This document shows, one piece after another, positions 5,655-14,044 of a stretch of 14,487 bases of DNA. The notes under the pieces were generated by a model that saw only the letters and a list, made by a program, of their open reading frames with translations, was not told where the DNA came from and searched no databases. A program made the position numbers and the translations under genes. Numbering within the stretch: position 1 is the first letter of the stretch; each line of letters opens with the position of its first letter. The DNA lies in assembly GCA_023457235.1 (NCBI GenBank), contig JAEWMK010000148.1, positions 1 to 14,487 on the forward strand, in the 5' to 3' direction. The DNA is from Bacillota bacterium. Its GTDB lineage: Bacteria; Bacillota; Bacilli; Bacillales; Bacillaceae_J.

Positions 5655-7781
5655 GTGGGTGTAAGACGTGATTGCTGTATTAAAATTCTACTCATTTTAA
5701 AAAAAATATTAGATGAGATCGAGAATCCAGAGTATGGTCTTAAGGAAATAAAATCCGAAATCAGGCACATTGAGAGCCTTTTAGAAAGTCCTTCTTTTGG
5801 TTTGATCGAGATCAAGTCCGAGATAAGACTTATTGAAAGCTTGTTACAGAATCCTTCCTTCGGCTTAGAGGAGATAAAATCTGAAATTATCAATATTGAA
5901 AGCATTCTTTCTAGCATTTCATTTGGCTCCATTGAAAGCATTTTGCTGAATCCATCCTTCGGGTTACCAGAAATTAAATCTGAAATTGCCGCCATTGAAA
6001 GTGCAATTTTCAACCCATCGTTTGGATTAGAAGAAATTAAGTCCGAAGTGGCTAATATTGAAAGTATCTTATCTAATGTTTCGTTTGGCGACATTACCAA
6101 CATTGTCAGCATCTTAACGAATCCGTCATTCGGGCTGCCAGAAATTAAATCAGAAGTCGCCGCTATCGAAAGTGCCATCTTCAACCCATCGTTTGGATTA
6201 GAAGAAATTAAGTCGGAAGTGGCTAACATTGAAAGTATTTTATCCAATGTTTCCTTTGGCGACATTACCAACATTGTTAGCATCTTAACGAATCCGTCAT
6301 TCGGGCTACCAGAAATTAAATCAGAAGTCGCTGCCATCGAAAGTGCGATCTTCAACCCATCGTTTGGATTAGAGGAAATTAAGTCCGAGGTTGCCAATAT
6401 TGAAAGTATCTTATCTAATGTTTCCTTTGGCGACATTACCAATATTGTCAGCATCTTAACCAATCCGTCCTTCGGTTTACCGGAAATAAAGTCTGAGATT
6501 GCCGCCATTGAAAGTGCAATCTTCAATCCTTCCTTTGGATTAGAGGAAATTAAGTCGGAAATTATCAACATCGAAAGCTTGCTCACAAATCCTTCTTTTG
6601 GTTTAGAAGAGATTAAGTCTGAAGTCGCCAACATCGAAAGCATTGTTTCAAATATCTCATTTGGTTTCGTCGAAAGCATTTTACTGAATCCGTCCTTCGG
6701 GCTACCGGAAATAAAATCTGAAGTCGCTGCCATCGAAAGTGCGATCTTCAACCCATCGTTTGGCCTAGAGGAGATCAAATCCGAGATCATCAACATCGAA
6801 AGCTTGCTCACGAATCCTTCTTTTGGTTTAGAAGAGATTAAGTCTGAAGTCGCCAACATCGAAAGCATTGTTTCAAATATCTCATTTGGTTTCGTCGAAA
6901 GCATTTTACTGAATCCGTCCTTCGGTTTACCGGAAATTAAGTCTGAGGTTGCTGCTATTGAAAGTGCCATCTTCAACCCATCGTTTGGATTAGAGGAAAT
7001 TAAGTCCGAGGTTGCCGCCATTGAAAGTGCTATCTTCAATCCTTCCTTTGGCTTAGAGGAGATCAAATCCGAGATCATCAACATCGAAAGCTTGCTCACG
7101 AATCCATCGTTCGGATTAGAAGAAATTAAGTCGGAGGTCGCCAACATTGAAAGTATTGTATCAAATGTTTCATTTGGCGATATTACCAATATTGTCAGTA
7201 TCTTAACCAATCCTTCTTTTGGGTTACAAGAAATTAAATCTGAAGTCGCTGCCATCGAAAGTGCTATCTTTAACCCTTCCTTTGGCTTAGAAGAAATCAA
7301 GTCCGAAATTGCTGCCATTGAAAGTGCCATCTTCAACCCTTCCTTCGGCTTAGAGGAAATTAAATCAGAAATCCGAGAAATTTTTACTTTCTTTGGTGGT
7401 TCTTCAGATTTCACTACAGGTGCGTTTCTTTCTACTTCAGCAAATAGGATACTAATTAAAGTTTTAAATAACACGAACACAGCAAAAACTGTTACCGTAA
7501 GAGTATTTACTTTTAATGCATCAGGTCAACGCGTATGTATAGGACAACGCACTATTTCTGTCCCAGGTTGCAGTGTTGTAGATTTAAGTACAGGTAATAA
7601 TAATCCCGGAAATAACGAAAATGTCGAAGTCCAATTTCTAAACCTTTTACCTGGAATGTATGGATTTGTTACTCAAAACTCGGGAGAAACTACCTTTAGA
7701 CAAAGTGAACTTACACCACTTTTTGGAAATTGCACACCAGTAACTACAGGTTGTCCAACATTAACCCAAATAAACCCTTAA
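5655..7781 (+). CDS. Large NPSFG-repeat protein with beta-rich C-terminal domain
   Basis: I do not recognise a named family. The 708-aa product has three parts. Residues 1-23 (MGVRRDCCIKILLILKKIL...) are basic and amphipathic with a Cys pair, with no normal signal peptide. Residues 24-581 are 29 tandem units: 22 of 21 aa (NPSFGLxEIKSE, then a variable residue, an IES motif and a hydrophobic end), four of 15 aa (NVSFGDITNIVSILT) and three of 12 aa (N/SISFG...ESILL). Within the 21-aa unit L6, I9, V13, I16 and I20 follow a heptad pattern, broken by the NPSFG turn, suggesting short stacked helices or a coiled-coil stalk. Residues 582-708 look like an Ig-type beta-sandwich (alternating ILIKVL, TVTVRVFTF, VEVQFL strands) with four Cys. 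The GTG start has AAGGAG 9 nt upstream. A glycosyltransferase cluster follows, so it may be a glycosylated surface or exosporium protein; this is inference. Confidence 0.85.
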   Translation: MGVRRDCCIKILLILKKILDEIENPEYGLKEIKSEIRHIESLLESPSFGLIEIKSEIRLIESLLQNPSFGLEEIKSEIINIESILSSISFGSIESILLNPSFGLPEIKSEIAAIESAIFNPSFGLEEIKSEVANIESILSNVSFGDITNIVSILTNPSFGLPEIKSEVAAIESAIFNPSFGLEEIKSEVANIESILSNVSFGDITNIVSILTNPSFGLPEIKSEVAAIESAIFNPSFGLEEIKSEVANIESILSNVSFGDITNIVSILTNPSFGLPEIKSEIAAIESAIFNPSFGLEEIKSEIINIESLLTNPSFGLEEIKSEVANIESIVSNISFGFVESILLNPSFGLPEIKSEVAAIESAIFNPSFGLEEIKSEIINIESLLTNPSFGLEEIKSEVANIESIVSNISFGFVESILLNPSFGLPEIKSEVAAIESAIFNPSFGLEEIKSEVAAIESAIFNPSFGLEEIKSEIINIESLLTNPSFGLEEIKSEVANIESIVSNVSFGDITNIVSILTNPSFGLQEIKSEVAAIESAIFNPSFGLEEIKSEIAAIESAIFNPSFGLEEIKSEIREIFTFFGGSSDFTTGAFLSTSANRILIKVLNNTNTAKTVTVRVFTFNASGQRVCIGQRTISVPGCSVVDLSTGNNNPGNNENVEVQFLNLLPGMYGFVTQNSGETTFRQSELTPLFGNCTPVTTGCPTLTQINP
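5724..7397 (+). repeat. Coding tandem repeat array, 63/45/36-bp units
   Basis: DNA encoding the 29 protein repeats: 22 units of 63 bp, four of 45 bp and three of 36 bp, without gaps. They assemble into higher-order blocks: three 171-bp blocks (21+21+15 aa) at 5949-6461 and two 225-bp blocks (21+21+21+12 aa) at 6462-6911. The two 225-bp blocks share an identical run of 113 bp (6588-6700 and 6813-6925). Differences between copies are almost all at third codon positions. Confidence 0.95.
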
Positions 7782-7855
7782 ACCCTTAATTTACGAGAAA
7801 ATTATTAGATCCGTTTAATTTTAAAGAATTATAAAACAAGGAATAGATCCACCAT

Positions 7856-7886
7856 ATGCTCATCCAAATGGATGGGCATTTTCTTT
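7856..7886 (+). terminator. Terminator behind the repeat protein gene
   Basis: A 10-bp stem ATGCTCATCC (7856-7865) / GGATGGGCAT (7870-7879) with one G-T pair and a 4-nt loop, followed by TTTCTTT. It lies 75 nt after the stop codon and should keep the repeat protein on its own transcript. Confidence 0.75.
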
Positions 7887-7915
7887 AACACAAAGTATTT
7901 TCTGTTGAGTATAAT
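7885..7915 (+). promoter_or_regulatory. Possible sigma-A promoter of the glycosyltransferase operon
   Basis: A perfect TATAAT (7910-7915) lies 30 bp ahead of the first glycosyltransferase. TTAACA (7885-7890) is a near-consensus -35 but the spacer is 19 bp, longer than optimal. It directly follows the terminator stem of the preceding gene. Confidence 0.35.
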
Positions 7916-7945
7916 AAATAGACGTAAAAATACGGGGTGGTATCA

Positions 7946-9058
7946 ATGATAGAAATCAGTCTATGCATGATCGTAAAAAACGAAGAAAAAATGTTAGCTG
8001 CTTGTTTGGAAAGTGTTAAGGACCTTGTTAATGAGATTATCATTGTGGATACGGGTTCAGAAGACAACACAAAGGAGATTGCCAAGCAGTTTACAGATCG
8101 AATATATGATTTTGAGTGGATTGGTGACTTTGCGGCAGCAAGAAATTTTGCTTTCTCAAAGGGAACGAAAGAATACCTTATGTGGTTAGATGCCGATGAT
8201 GTATTATTGCCAGAAGATCGCCAAAAATTTCTCGAATTAAAGAAAACAATGAGTCCTGAAGTCGATGTCGTTATTATGAATTATAATCTTGGCGTCGAAG
8301 AGAATGGACTGCCAAAGGTGAAATTTAAACGAGAGCGGTTGATCAAAAGAAGCCGCAACTATCTATGGGTAGAACCTGTTCATGAATATGTAGAATTTAG
8401 TTATAGTCATAACATCCTTTATTCAGATATCGGCATTACCCATCGGCATAGAGAAAACCGGATAACCAACCGAAATTTAAAGATTATTGAAAACGTTTTG
8501 GAAAACAAAGGGATTTTAAATTCAAGGCAGCTTTACTACTATGGCAGAGAGCTTACTGCCAATCAACAATATAAGGAAGCTGCGGATGCATTTAATGAGT
8601 TTTTCCTTAAAGATAAAGAAAACTGTACCTCCTTTTATTTAACCGCATTTCAGGATCTTTACCACTGCTATAAACAATTAAACGATAATGAAAATGCCAT
8701 TAAATCGCTTCTAAAAAGTTTTGAATATATTCCGCCAAGGGCTGAAATTATCTGTAAAATCGCCTATTTTTACAAAGAGCAAGGAAAGATAACAAATGCT
8801 ATTTCTTGGTTCCAAATTGCCTTAAACCTTACAAAACCGAATGAAGACCTTGGATATATTGCAGAAGACCTATGGGGATTTATACCGGCTACGGAGCTGG
8901 CAACCATTTATTTAATGCAAGAAAACTTAAAAGAAGCTTTGTTTTATTTAAAGAAAGCAGCTGAATGTAAACCTTCCCACCCAATCATTCATAAATTATT
9001 ATTTTATATCAAATATAAAAGCGGTCTACTTTCAGAGCGGGACGTTCTAACTGGATAA
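7946..9058 (+). CDS. Family 2 glycosyltransferase with C-terminal TPR-like repeats
   Basis: Cytosolic GT-A fold enzyme of 370 aa expected to transfer a sugar from a nucleotide-sugar donor. The N-terminus MIEISLCMIVKNEE is typical of this GT2 group. IVDTGS (about 33-38) and the metal-binding DADD (82-85) follow, then WVEPVHEYV (about 141-149), which carries conserved acceptor-side residues. From about residue 190 the protein turns into helical repeats (for example YYGRELTANQQYKEAADAFN, ALFYLKKAAECKPSHPIIHK) of TPR type. GT2 plus TPR is an arrangement also seen in protein or peptide glycosyltransferases such as SunS. I chose the ATG at 7946, six bases after GGGGTGG; a GTG at 7937 lies inside that site. 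It is the first gene of the rightward cluster. Acceptor and sugar are unknown. Confidence 0.88.
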   Translation: MIEISLCMIVKNEEKMLAACLESVKDLVNEIIIVDTGSEDNTKEIAKQFTDRIYDFEWIGDFAAARNFAFSKGTKEYLMWLDADDVLLPEDRQKFLELKKTMSPEVDVVIMNYNLGVEENGLPKVKFKRERLIKRSRNYLWVEPVHEYVEFSYSHNILYSDIGITHRHRENRITNRNLKIIENVLENKGILNSRQLYYYGRELTANQQYKEAADAFNEFFLKDKENCTSFYLTAFQDLYHCYKQLNDNENAIKSLLKSFEYIPPRAEIICKIAYFYKEQGKITNAISWFQIALNLTKPNEDLGYIAEDLWGFIPATELATIYLMQENLKEALFYLKKAAECKPSHPIIHKLLFYIKYKSGLLSERDVLTG

Positions 9059-9102
9059 GAGTTAAAACAATGAGGTAGGAAGGCAAGAAGGAGGATTTTC
9101 TA

Positions 9103-10842
9103 ATGCAATTAATACAAATGCTTCGATCACATGAATTTACCGAACGAGTCAAAAGATTAAAAGATGCATCGCCTCAAAACATTGAAAAACTACCAGAGGA
9201 AAAGTCCCAACCTCTCCATATTGTCTATGCAATGACCCATGTCGGCGTTTGTGGCGGTGTAAAGGTCATTCTTCAGCATGCAAATGGCCTAAAGAAATTG
9301 GGTTTAAATGTATCTATCGTCTCTCACTTCCCAAAGCCGGACTGGTACCCTATTGAGGCAAATTATATTAAAGTTCCTTTCGGTATTGAATTAACTCGTG
9401 CCCTTCCTCTCTGTGATGTCATCGTTGCAACCTATTGGGATCATATTCATGCCTGTATTGAATCAGGAATTGCACCGGTAGTCTATTTTGAGCAGGGAGA
9501 CTTCCACCTATTTAAACCGATAGAAAATGTCGATCTTTTACCTGTCATCCAACATCAATTTCAACTGGCTCCCTATATTATCACTGTATCCAATCCAGTA
9601 AAAGAGATTATTAAAAACCGCTTTAAGCGGGAATCACTCGTATTCCCCAATGCACTGGATTCAGAAGTTTTTTATCCCAAACAAGCAAAAAATGAAAAAA
9701 AATACATGATGATAGTCGGAAGTGATACGAGCAAGTTTAAGGGAATGGCTGATTTACTAAAAGCTTTTGATTTGGTGAAAGAAAAGGGGCACGATATAGA
9801 ACTCTTATGGCTGACTCAGACACAGCCGCAAACACCAGCAGGGGAAGTGTTCGTGAATCCTCTCCAAGCACAAATTGGCGAGCTTTATCGAAAAGCCACC
9901 GTCTATGTATGTGGATCCTATTACGAAGCATTTCCGCTCCCTCCCTTAGAATCTATGGCTTGCGGCACTCCAGTTGTAACAACTAGGACACCGGGAGTTA
10001 CTGAGTACGCTAAGCATGAACAGAATTGCCTGATGGTAGAACCAGGGGATGTGCAAGGTCTTGCCGATAGCATTATTCGTTTATTAACTGATGAATCCTT
10101 ATATTATGCTCTCCATTCAGCTGGATTAGAAACCGTCAAACAATATAGTTGGGATTATATTCTTAAGGAACTCGCTCAATTTTACGAACAAATAGCACAG
10201 TCTCAAGTTGTACCAAAATATAAGCTGAATGATTGGTCACTTTTCTTGGAAGATAAAACCTTTGATGATCCCGATGCAAGGGAGATCCTTCACAGGTTTC
10301 TTTCCCAAACGGATGCCGATGAGGTGTTTGGACCTGTCAGGCATCAGCTAAATCAAAATGCTTCGTTCTTTATTTGGCAACCCTTAGCGGTTAGAAAGGC
10401 ACCATTGAAGGAGGGGAAAATCGAAAAAATCTTATTACAGGCACAAAGTGATACTTCCCCGGTTTGGCCAGGAAGAGAAATCGCACTAAACTTTGAATCT
10501 GGGGACTTTTTTGGTGTAATAAAAAAGGTAAAGGAGTTGCTATCCTGCCCAAATATAGAAAATGAATACCAAGGAGTTTTCATTCGATGGGTAATTCAAT
10601 GCTTATTGGAGCTAAAGCAATACGAGCTTGCACAAAGTCTCATAACAAAATCGTTAATCCACCATCCCTTTTATACCGATCTATATTATCTGCAAGTTAA
10701 ACTCTTCCAACTAACCCACTCACAAAAGCAAACGAGCAATTATATAAGGACTATTCATTTACTTCAAAATGCAGCCAGCTATCCTGAGTGCCTGAATCTA
10801 GAGGAGATGATGATGGATTCAAAGGAAGTGAATCCTGAATGA
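9103..10842 (+). CDS. Family 4-type glycosyltransferase with 200-aa C-terminal extension
   Basis: Protein of 579 aa. Residues 38-365 form a GT-B glycosyltransferase. The glycine motif VCGGVKVILQHA (49-60) is at the N-terminal domain. The donor-site signature EAFPLPPLE (Glu275, Glu283, an E-x7-E pair) is followed by SMACGTPVVTTRTPGVTEY. Residues 370-579 are outside the usual family 4 length of about 380 aa and are mostly helical, with a TPR-like stretch (LLELKQYELAQSLITKSLIH, 501-520). The ATG has AAGGAGG 9 nt upstream. It lies 44 nt after the GT2-TPR gene and overlaps the next gene by 4 nt, so it is part of one operon. The extension could bind a protein acceptor. No membrane segment or signal is visible. 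Confidence 0.87.
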   Translation: MQLIQMLRSHEFTERVKRLKDASPQNIEKLPEEKSQPLHIVYAMTHVGVCGGVKVILQHANGLKKLGLNVSIVSHFPKPDWYPIEANYIKVPFGIELTRALPLCDVIVATYWDHIHACIESGIAPVVYFEQGDFHLFKPIENVDLLPVIQHQFQLAPYIITVSNPVKEIIKNRFKRESLVFPNALDSEVFYPKQAKNEKKYMMIVGSDTSKFKGMADLLKAFDLVKEKGHDIELLWLTQTQPQTPAGEVFVNPLQAQIGELYRKATVYVCGSYYEAFPLPPLESMACGTPVVTTRTPGVTEYAKHEQNCLMVEPGDVQGLADSIIRLLTDESLYYALHSAGLETVKQYSWDYILKELAQFYEQIAQSQVVPKYKLNDWSLFLEDKTFDDPDAREILHRFLSQTDADEVFGPVRHQLNQNASFFIWQPLAVRKAPLKEGKIEKILLQAQSDTSPVWPGREIALNFESGDFFGVIKKVKELLSCPNIENEYQGVFIRWVIQCLLELKQYELAQSLITKSLIHHPFYTDLYYLQVKLFQLTHSQKQTSNYIRTIHLLQNAASYPECLNLEEMMMDSKEVNPE

Positions 10843-12011
10843 GGGTATTAATATGTAGTTTTTGGCAATTTCCTGTTGTAGGCGGGGTAACTACCCATAT
10901 TCAATTACTAAAGAATGGTTTAGAGAAAATCGGACATACTATTGAAATTTTCTCAATGAGAAATGTCCATCATTTAATAAAAGATGGAGCGTCCATCGTT
11001 GATCAATTTACTTATCTATTTAATCAACATTCCAATATCCCTAGCTTTATTAAAAATTATGAAAAAGATCGCTTTATGTATAAAACCATTATTTCTAGAC
11101 ACATAAACTTCGATGATTACGATGTCCTTCATGTTCATGATGTAATCTGTGCCTCGATTATTCGTTCTCTAACAAATAAAAGGATTATCCTAACCGTTCA
11201 TGGTTATGTTGCGAACGAAAATATTTCGGACAGAGTTATTAAGCGTGGGGGTATTGAGGAAAGTTATTTATTATCACTTGAAAAGGAAGGCATCTTTTCC
11301 GCAGATTTAATCATTACGGCGGATAGTAATATCAAAAGATATATAATTAATTCTTTTGATTACAATCATGAAATTATTGCCATGAAAAATTTTATAGATA
11401 TATCAAGCTTTGATCTAAAAATGGATAAATATGCTCTAAAAAAAGAATTATCCTTACCGGAAGATAAATTTATCATTATTTGTACCAGAAGGTTAGTCGA
11501 GAAAAATGGGGTTTTATATGCTATTAAGGCAGTAGAAAGACTTAAATCCATTAATTCCAAGTTTCTTTTAATTTGTTTAGGTGATGGCCCTGAAATGAGT
11601 GCTCTATCTTCTTATATAAGAGAAAAGAACTTAGAAGATGTTTGTATGATGTTAGGGTCTGTCGACAACTATCTTGTAAAAAAATATACAATGTCCTCGG
11701 ATGTATCCATCGTTCCATCGGTACCTTCAGAAGGGGTAGAAGAAGCAACTTCAATCTCTGCTCTTGAAGGAATGGCCTCTGGTATACCCGTTATTGCCAG
11801 TGCGATCGCTGGGTTAAAAGAACTGATTGTAAACGGAGAAAATGGGATTCTCATCAAACCTTTTGATTTTGATGGATTGGCAGAAGCTATTCTCTCTTTA
11901 TCAATAGACGAGAATTTTCGTGTGAAATTAGGGCTTCAAGCTAGAAACACCATTATAGACGAACATTGTCATATAAAAGCTGCAAAGAAAATCTCATCTT
12001 TGTACGTATAG
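10839..12011 (+). CDS. Family 4 glycosyltransferase
   Basis: GT-B retaining glycosyltransferase of 390 aa, normal length for family 4. VVGGVTTHIQLLKNGLEKIG (13-32) is the N-terminal glycine loop with helix. Donor-binding elements are RRLVEKNGV (217-225), LGDGPE (247-252) and the E-x7-E pair Glu302/Glu310 in EATSISALEGMASGIPVIAS. Its ATG overlaps the stop codon of the previous gene (ATGA), which implies translational coupling. The coding sequence is visibly richer in A and T than the gene before it. Acceptor and donor sugars cannot be told from the sequence. Confidence 0.9.
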   Translation: MRVLICSFWQFPVVGGVTTHIQLLKNGLEKIGHTIEIFSMRNVHHLIKDGASIVDQFTYLFNQHSNIPSFIKNYEKDRFMYKTIISRHINFDDYDVLHVHDVICASIIRSLTNKRIILTVHGYVANENISDRVIKRGGIEESYLLSLEKEGIFSADLIITADSNIKRYIINSFDYNHEIIAMKNFIDISSFDLKMDKYALKKELSLPEDKFIIICTRRLVEKNGVLYAIKAVERLKSINSKFLLICLGDGPEMSALSSYIREKNLEDVCMMLGSVDNYLVKKYTMSSDVSIVPSVPSEGVEEATSISALEGMASGIPVIASAIAGLKELIVNGENGILIKPFDFDGLAEAILSLSIDENFRVKLGLQARNTIIDEHCHIKAAKKISSLYV

Positions 12012-12057
12012 TAAATACAGAAAATATATAATTTTTTTCTAAATTAAGGGTGATATT

Positions 12058-12846
12058 ATGAGAGGTACTTATATTGGAGAAGGGAAAATGCTCATTCATA
12101 CTACCTATAACGGTAAATTAATTATTCCATCTGACGATAACGGTATAGGACCAGATTTAATCATTCACGGGGTTTATGATCCTGGATTAACTAAATATTT
12201 TATTAATACTATAAAGCCTGGCGATGTCGTCATCGACATAGGAGCTAATGTCGGCTTATTTTCTATCCTTGCTGGTTATTTAGTTGGAAACAACGGTAGA
12301 GTTTATTGTTTTGAGGCAAATAAAAATATTTTCAAATTCCTTCAGGATAACATTTCCATGAATTGGTTGAGGAAAACTGTCTTCCCCATAAATAAGGCGG
12401 TTTACTCAAAAGAAGATACACTATCCTTCACCATTGATGAGAAGAATCCTGCACTCTCAACTTTATATAAGGTGGATGTATGGAACAAAAACGTTTTTCA
12501 AGATACACTGATTCAAGTACAAGTTGAGTCAGTCCCCTTAGATTTTTACTATAATCAAATTGATCATATTCGTTTAGTAAAAATGGACATTGAAGGTGCG
12601 GAATATGATGCATTCATTGGAATGGAAAAATTTCTGACTCATAACAAAATTGATTCCATTTCCTTTGAGTGGAATACTCCTATGCTTCAAGAACGGACTA
12701 AACCGTTATTAGAATTACTAAAGTTTTATTGTAAACAAGGGTATTGGTTATTTTTAATGAACGTAGAGACAGGAAACTTAACCCCTATTACCGTTGAGGA
12801 GTTAGGTAGAATTTCACATATTCCAAATGTTGTAATGAAAAAATAA
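12058..12846 (+). CDS. FkbM-family SAM-dependent methyltransferase
   Basis: Class I methyltransferase of 262 aa. The SAM-binding glycine motif VIDIGANVG is at 58-66, with the acidic residue at the end of the next strand at Glu86 (CFEAN). The FkbM family signature VKMDIEGAE is at 174-182. FkbM enzymes are O-methyltransferases, and many sit in glycan clusters where they methylate sugars. The ATG has GGGTGA a few bases upstream; a second in-frame ATG (residue 11) also has a purine-rich site, but the first ten residues look family-like. It lies 46 nt after the GT4 gene, on the same strand, and is followed by a terminator, so it closes the rightward operon. A role in capping or decorating the glycan made by its neighbours is inference. 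Confidence 0.9.
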   Translation: MRGTYIGEGKMLIHTTYNGKLIIPSDDNGIGPDLIIHGVYDPGLTKYFINTIKPGDVVIDIGANVGLFSILAGYLVGNNGRVYCFEANKNIFKFLQDNISMNWLRKTVFPINKAVYSKEDTLSFTIDEKNPALSTLYKVDVWNKNVFQDTLIQVQVESVPLDFYYNQIDHIRLVKMDIEGAEYDAFIGMEKFLTHNKIDSISFEWNTPMLQERTKPLLELLKFYCKQGYWLFLMNVETGNLTPITVEELGRISHIPNVVMKK

Positions 12847-12870
12847 AAAAGCCCTATTGGGGCTTTTTCG
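12846..12870. terminator. Bidirectional terminator between fkbM gene and GT4 gene
   Basis: Stem AAAAAGCCC (12846-12854) / GGGCTTTTT (12860-12868) with a 5-nt loop. The A- and T-tracts make it usable on both strands between the convergent operons. Confidence 0.85.
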
Positions 12871-12882
12871 CGTTTTAGTCAA

Positions 12883-14022
12883 TCAAATTTCTTTAATAAT
12901 CGAGGAATAAACCTTTATTGTTTTTTCCACCATCTGTTCGATAGAAAAGGACTCCTCAGCAAGTTTTCTAGAATTTCTCCTCATACGATCCCTAAGATCT
13001 TTATACTGTAGTAAATTTTCTAAATGCTTTGATAATCCAATAGCATCTTCAGTTTCAAATATGAGCCCATTGTAGCCATCTCTAACCATTTCCGGCATCC
13101 CGCCGACATTGCTGCAAATAACCGAACATCCGCAGGCCATTGCTTCTAATATTGAAAATGGGCAATTTTCCAATCGCGAGGGCTGGATGTAGACTTCAGT
13201 ATTCTGTAAATGCTTTACTAATTCATTTCTTGAAACATGATCCATAAAATAGACCGGAAGATTATTTTCTTTTACAAGTTTCATATATTCATCTTTCAAT
13301 TCAAATCCCTTTCCATACATATATAACTCGTACTCATAACCTTTATTTTTTAATAATTGAAGAGATCGTAATAAAATATCATGGCCTTTATATCGAAGGA
13401 AATTACCTGTTGTAGTAATTTTTATTTTATTGCCAGTTGCATATGTTGGATGGAAAAACTCAAGATCAATGCCATTGTGGATTATATTTAATTTTTTTTC
13501 ATCAATTTTTGGCAAATTTTGATTGATAAAAGAAGAAACGGTAATTACTTTCAAAGGGGCATCTACGGCAAATTGGTCATATCGTTGATACAATGATTGA
13601 TGGGAATGTGCATTTGGATTTCCGTATATTGCTTCGCTTGTATAACAACCATGTATGGTCGCGACTAACGGCAATTTCGCTCCAGTTTCAACATATGCTT
13701 GGCTGGCAATACCGTCTTGGGAATGAACTACATCAAATTTTTTAAAATCAATCCTTCTAAGCAATAAACGCATACTATATTTTTTGATTTCCATTTCTAA
13801 AATGGGGGTGGGAACTTTATCAATGAGCTTTAAAAATAACTCCTTATAAAAGGAATTATACAACTGTATATCAGAGGAATTATAGTAATCTGCAATATCT
13901 GAGTAAGAAACTAATTTTACCAAATGACCTTTCTTTTTCAATTGGTCCATTAAATCAGAAATATAAGTATTTACACCTCCAGTACTAGGCATTTTTATAC
14001 TCGTGATCATCAAAATATTCAT
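12883..14022 (-). CDS. Family 4 glycosyltransferase
   Basis: GT-B enzyme of 379 aa. The N-terminus MNILMITSIKMPSTGGVNTY carries the glycine loop. A linker with HNGID (182-186) leads into the donor domain with GNFLRYKGHD (206-215) and the signature ENCPFSILE (Glu285, Glu293, E-x7-E) followed by AMACGCSVICSNVGGMPE. GGGGGTGA stands close upstream of the ATG. It is 22 nt behind the next gene on the same strand, so both belong to one leftward operon, opposite to the first cluster. Its donor domain closely resembles that upstream neighbour, which suggests tandem duplication. Confidence 0.9.
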   Translation of the reverse strand: MNILMITSIKMPSTGGVNTYISDLMDQLKKKGHLVKLVSYSDIADYYNSSDIQLYNSFYKELFLKLIDKVPTPILEMEIKKYSMRLLLRRIDFKKFDVVHSQDGIASQAYVETGAKLPLVATIHGCYTSEAIYGNPNAHSHQSLYQRYDQFAVDAPLKVITVSSFINQNLPKIDEKKLNIIHNGIDLEFFHPTYATGNKIKITTTGNFLRYKGHDILLRSLQLLKNKGYEYELYMYGKGFELKDEYMKLVKENNLPVYFMDHVSRNELVKHLQNTEVYIQPSRLENCPFSILEAMACGCSVICSNVGGMPEMVRDGYNGLIFETEDAIGLSKHLENLLQYKDLRDRMRRNSRKLAEESFSIEQMVEKTIKVYSSIIKEI

Positions 14023-14044
14023 TTACTCACCCCCAACTTAGTTA

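Noticed and set aside
5724..7397. CRISPR-like array
   Set aside because: The repeats are contiguous and in frame, without unique spacers, and vary at third codon positions; they are coding tandem repeats.
5633..7480. 615-codon open frame on the minus strand across the repeat array
   Set aside because: The repeat units are multiples of three bases, so a stop-free antisense frame in one unit stays open through all of them. There is no convincing ribosome binding site, and synonymous differences in the plus frame show which strand is selected.
7781..7945. Mobile element or attachment site at the edge of the glycosyltransferase cluster
   Set aside because: Only a terminator and a possible promoter are seen; no terminal inverted repeats, transposase or integrase remnants or tRNA are present in the window.
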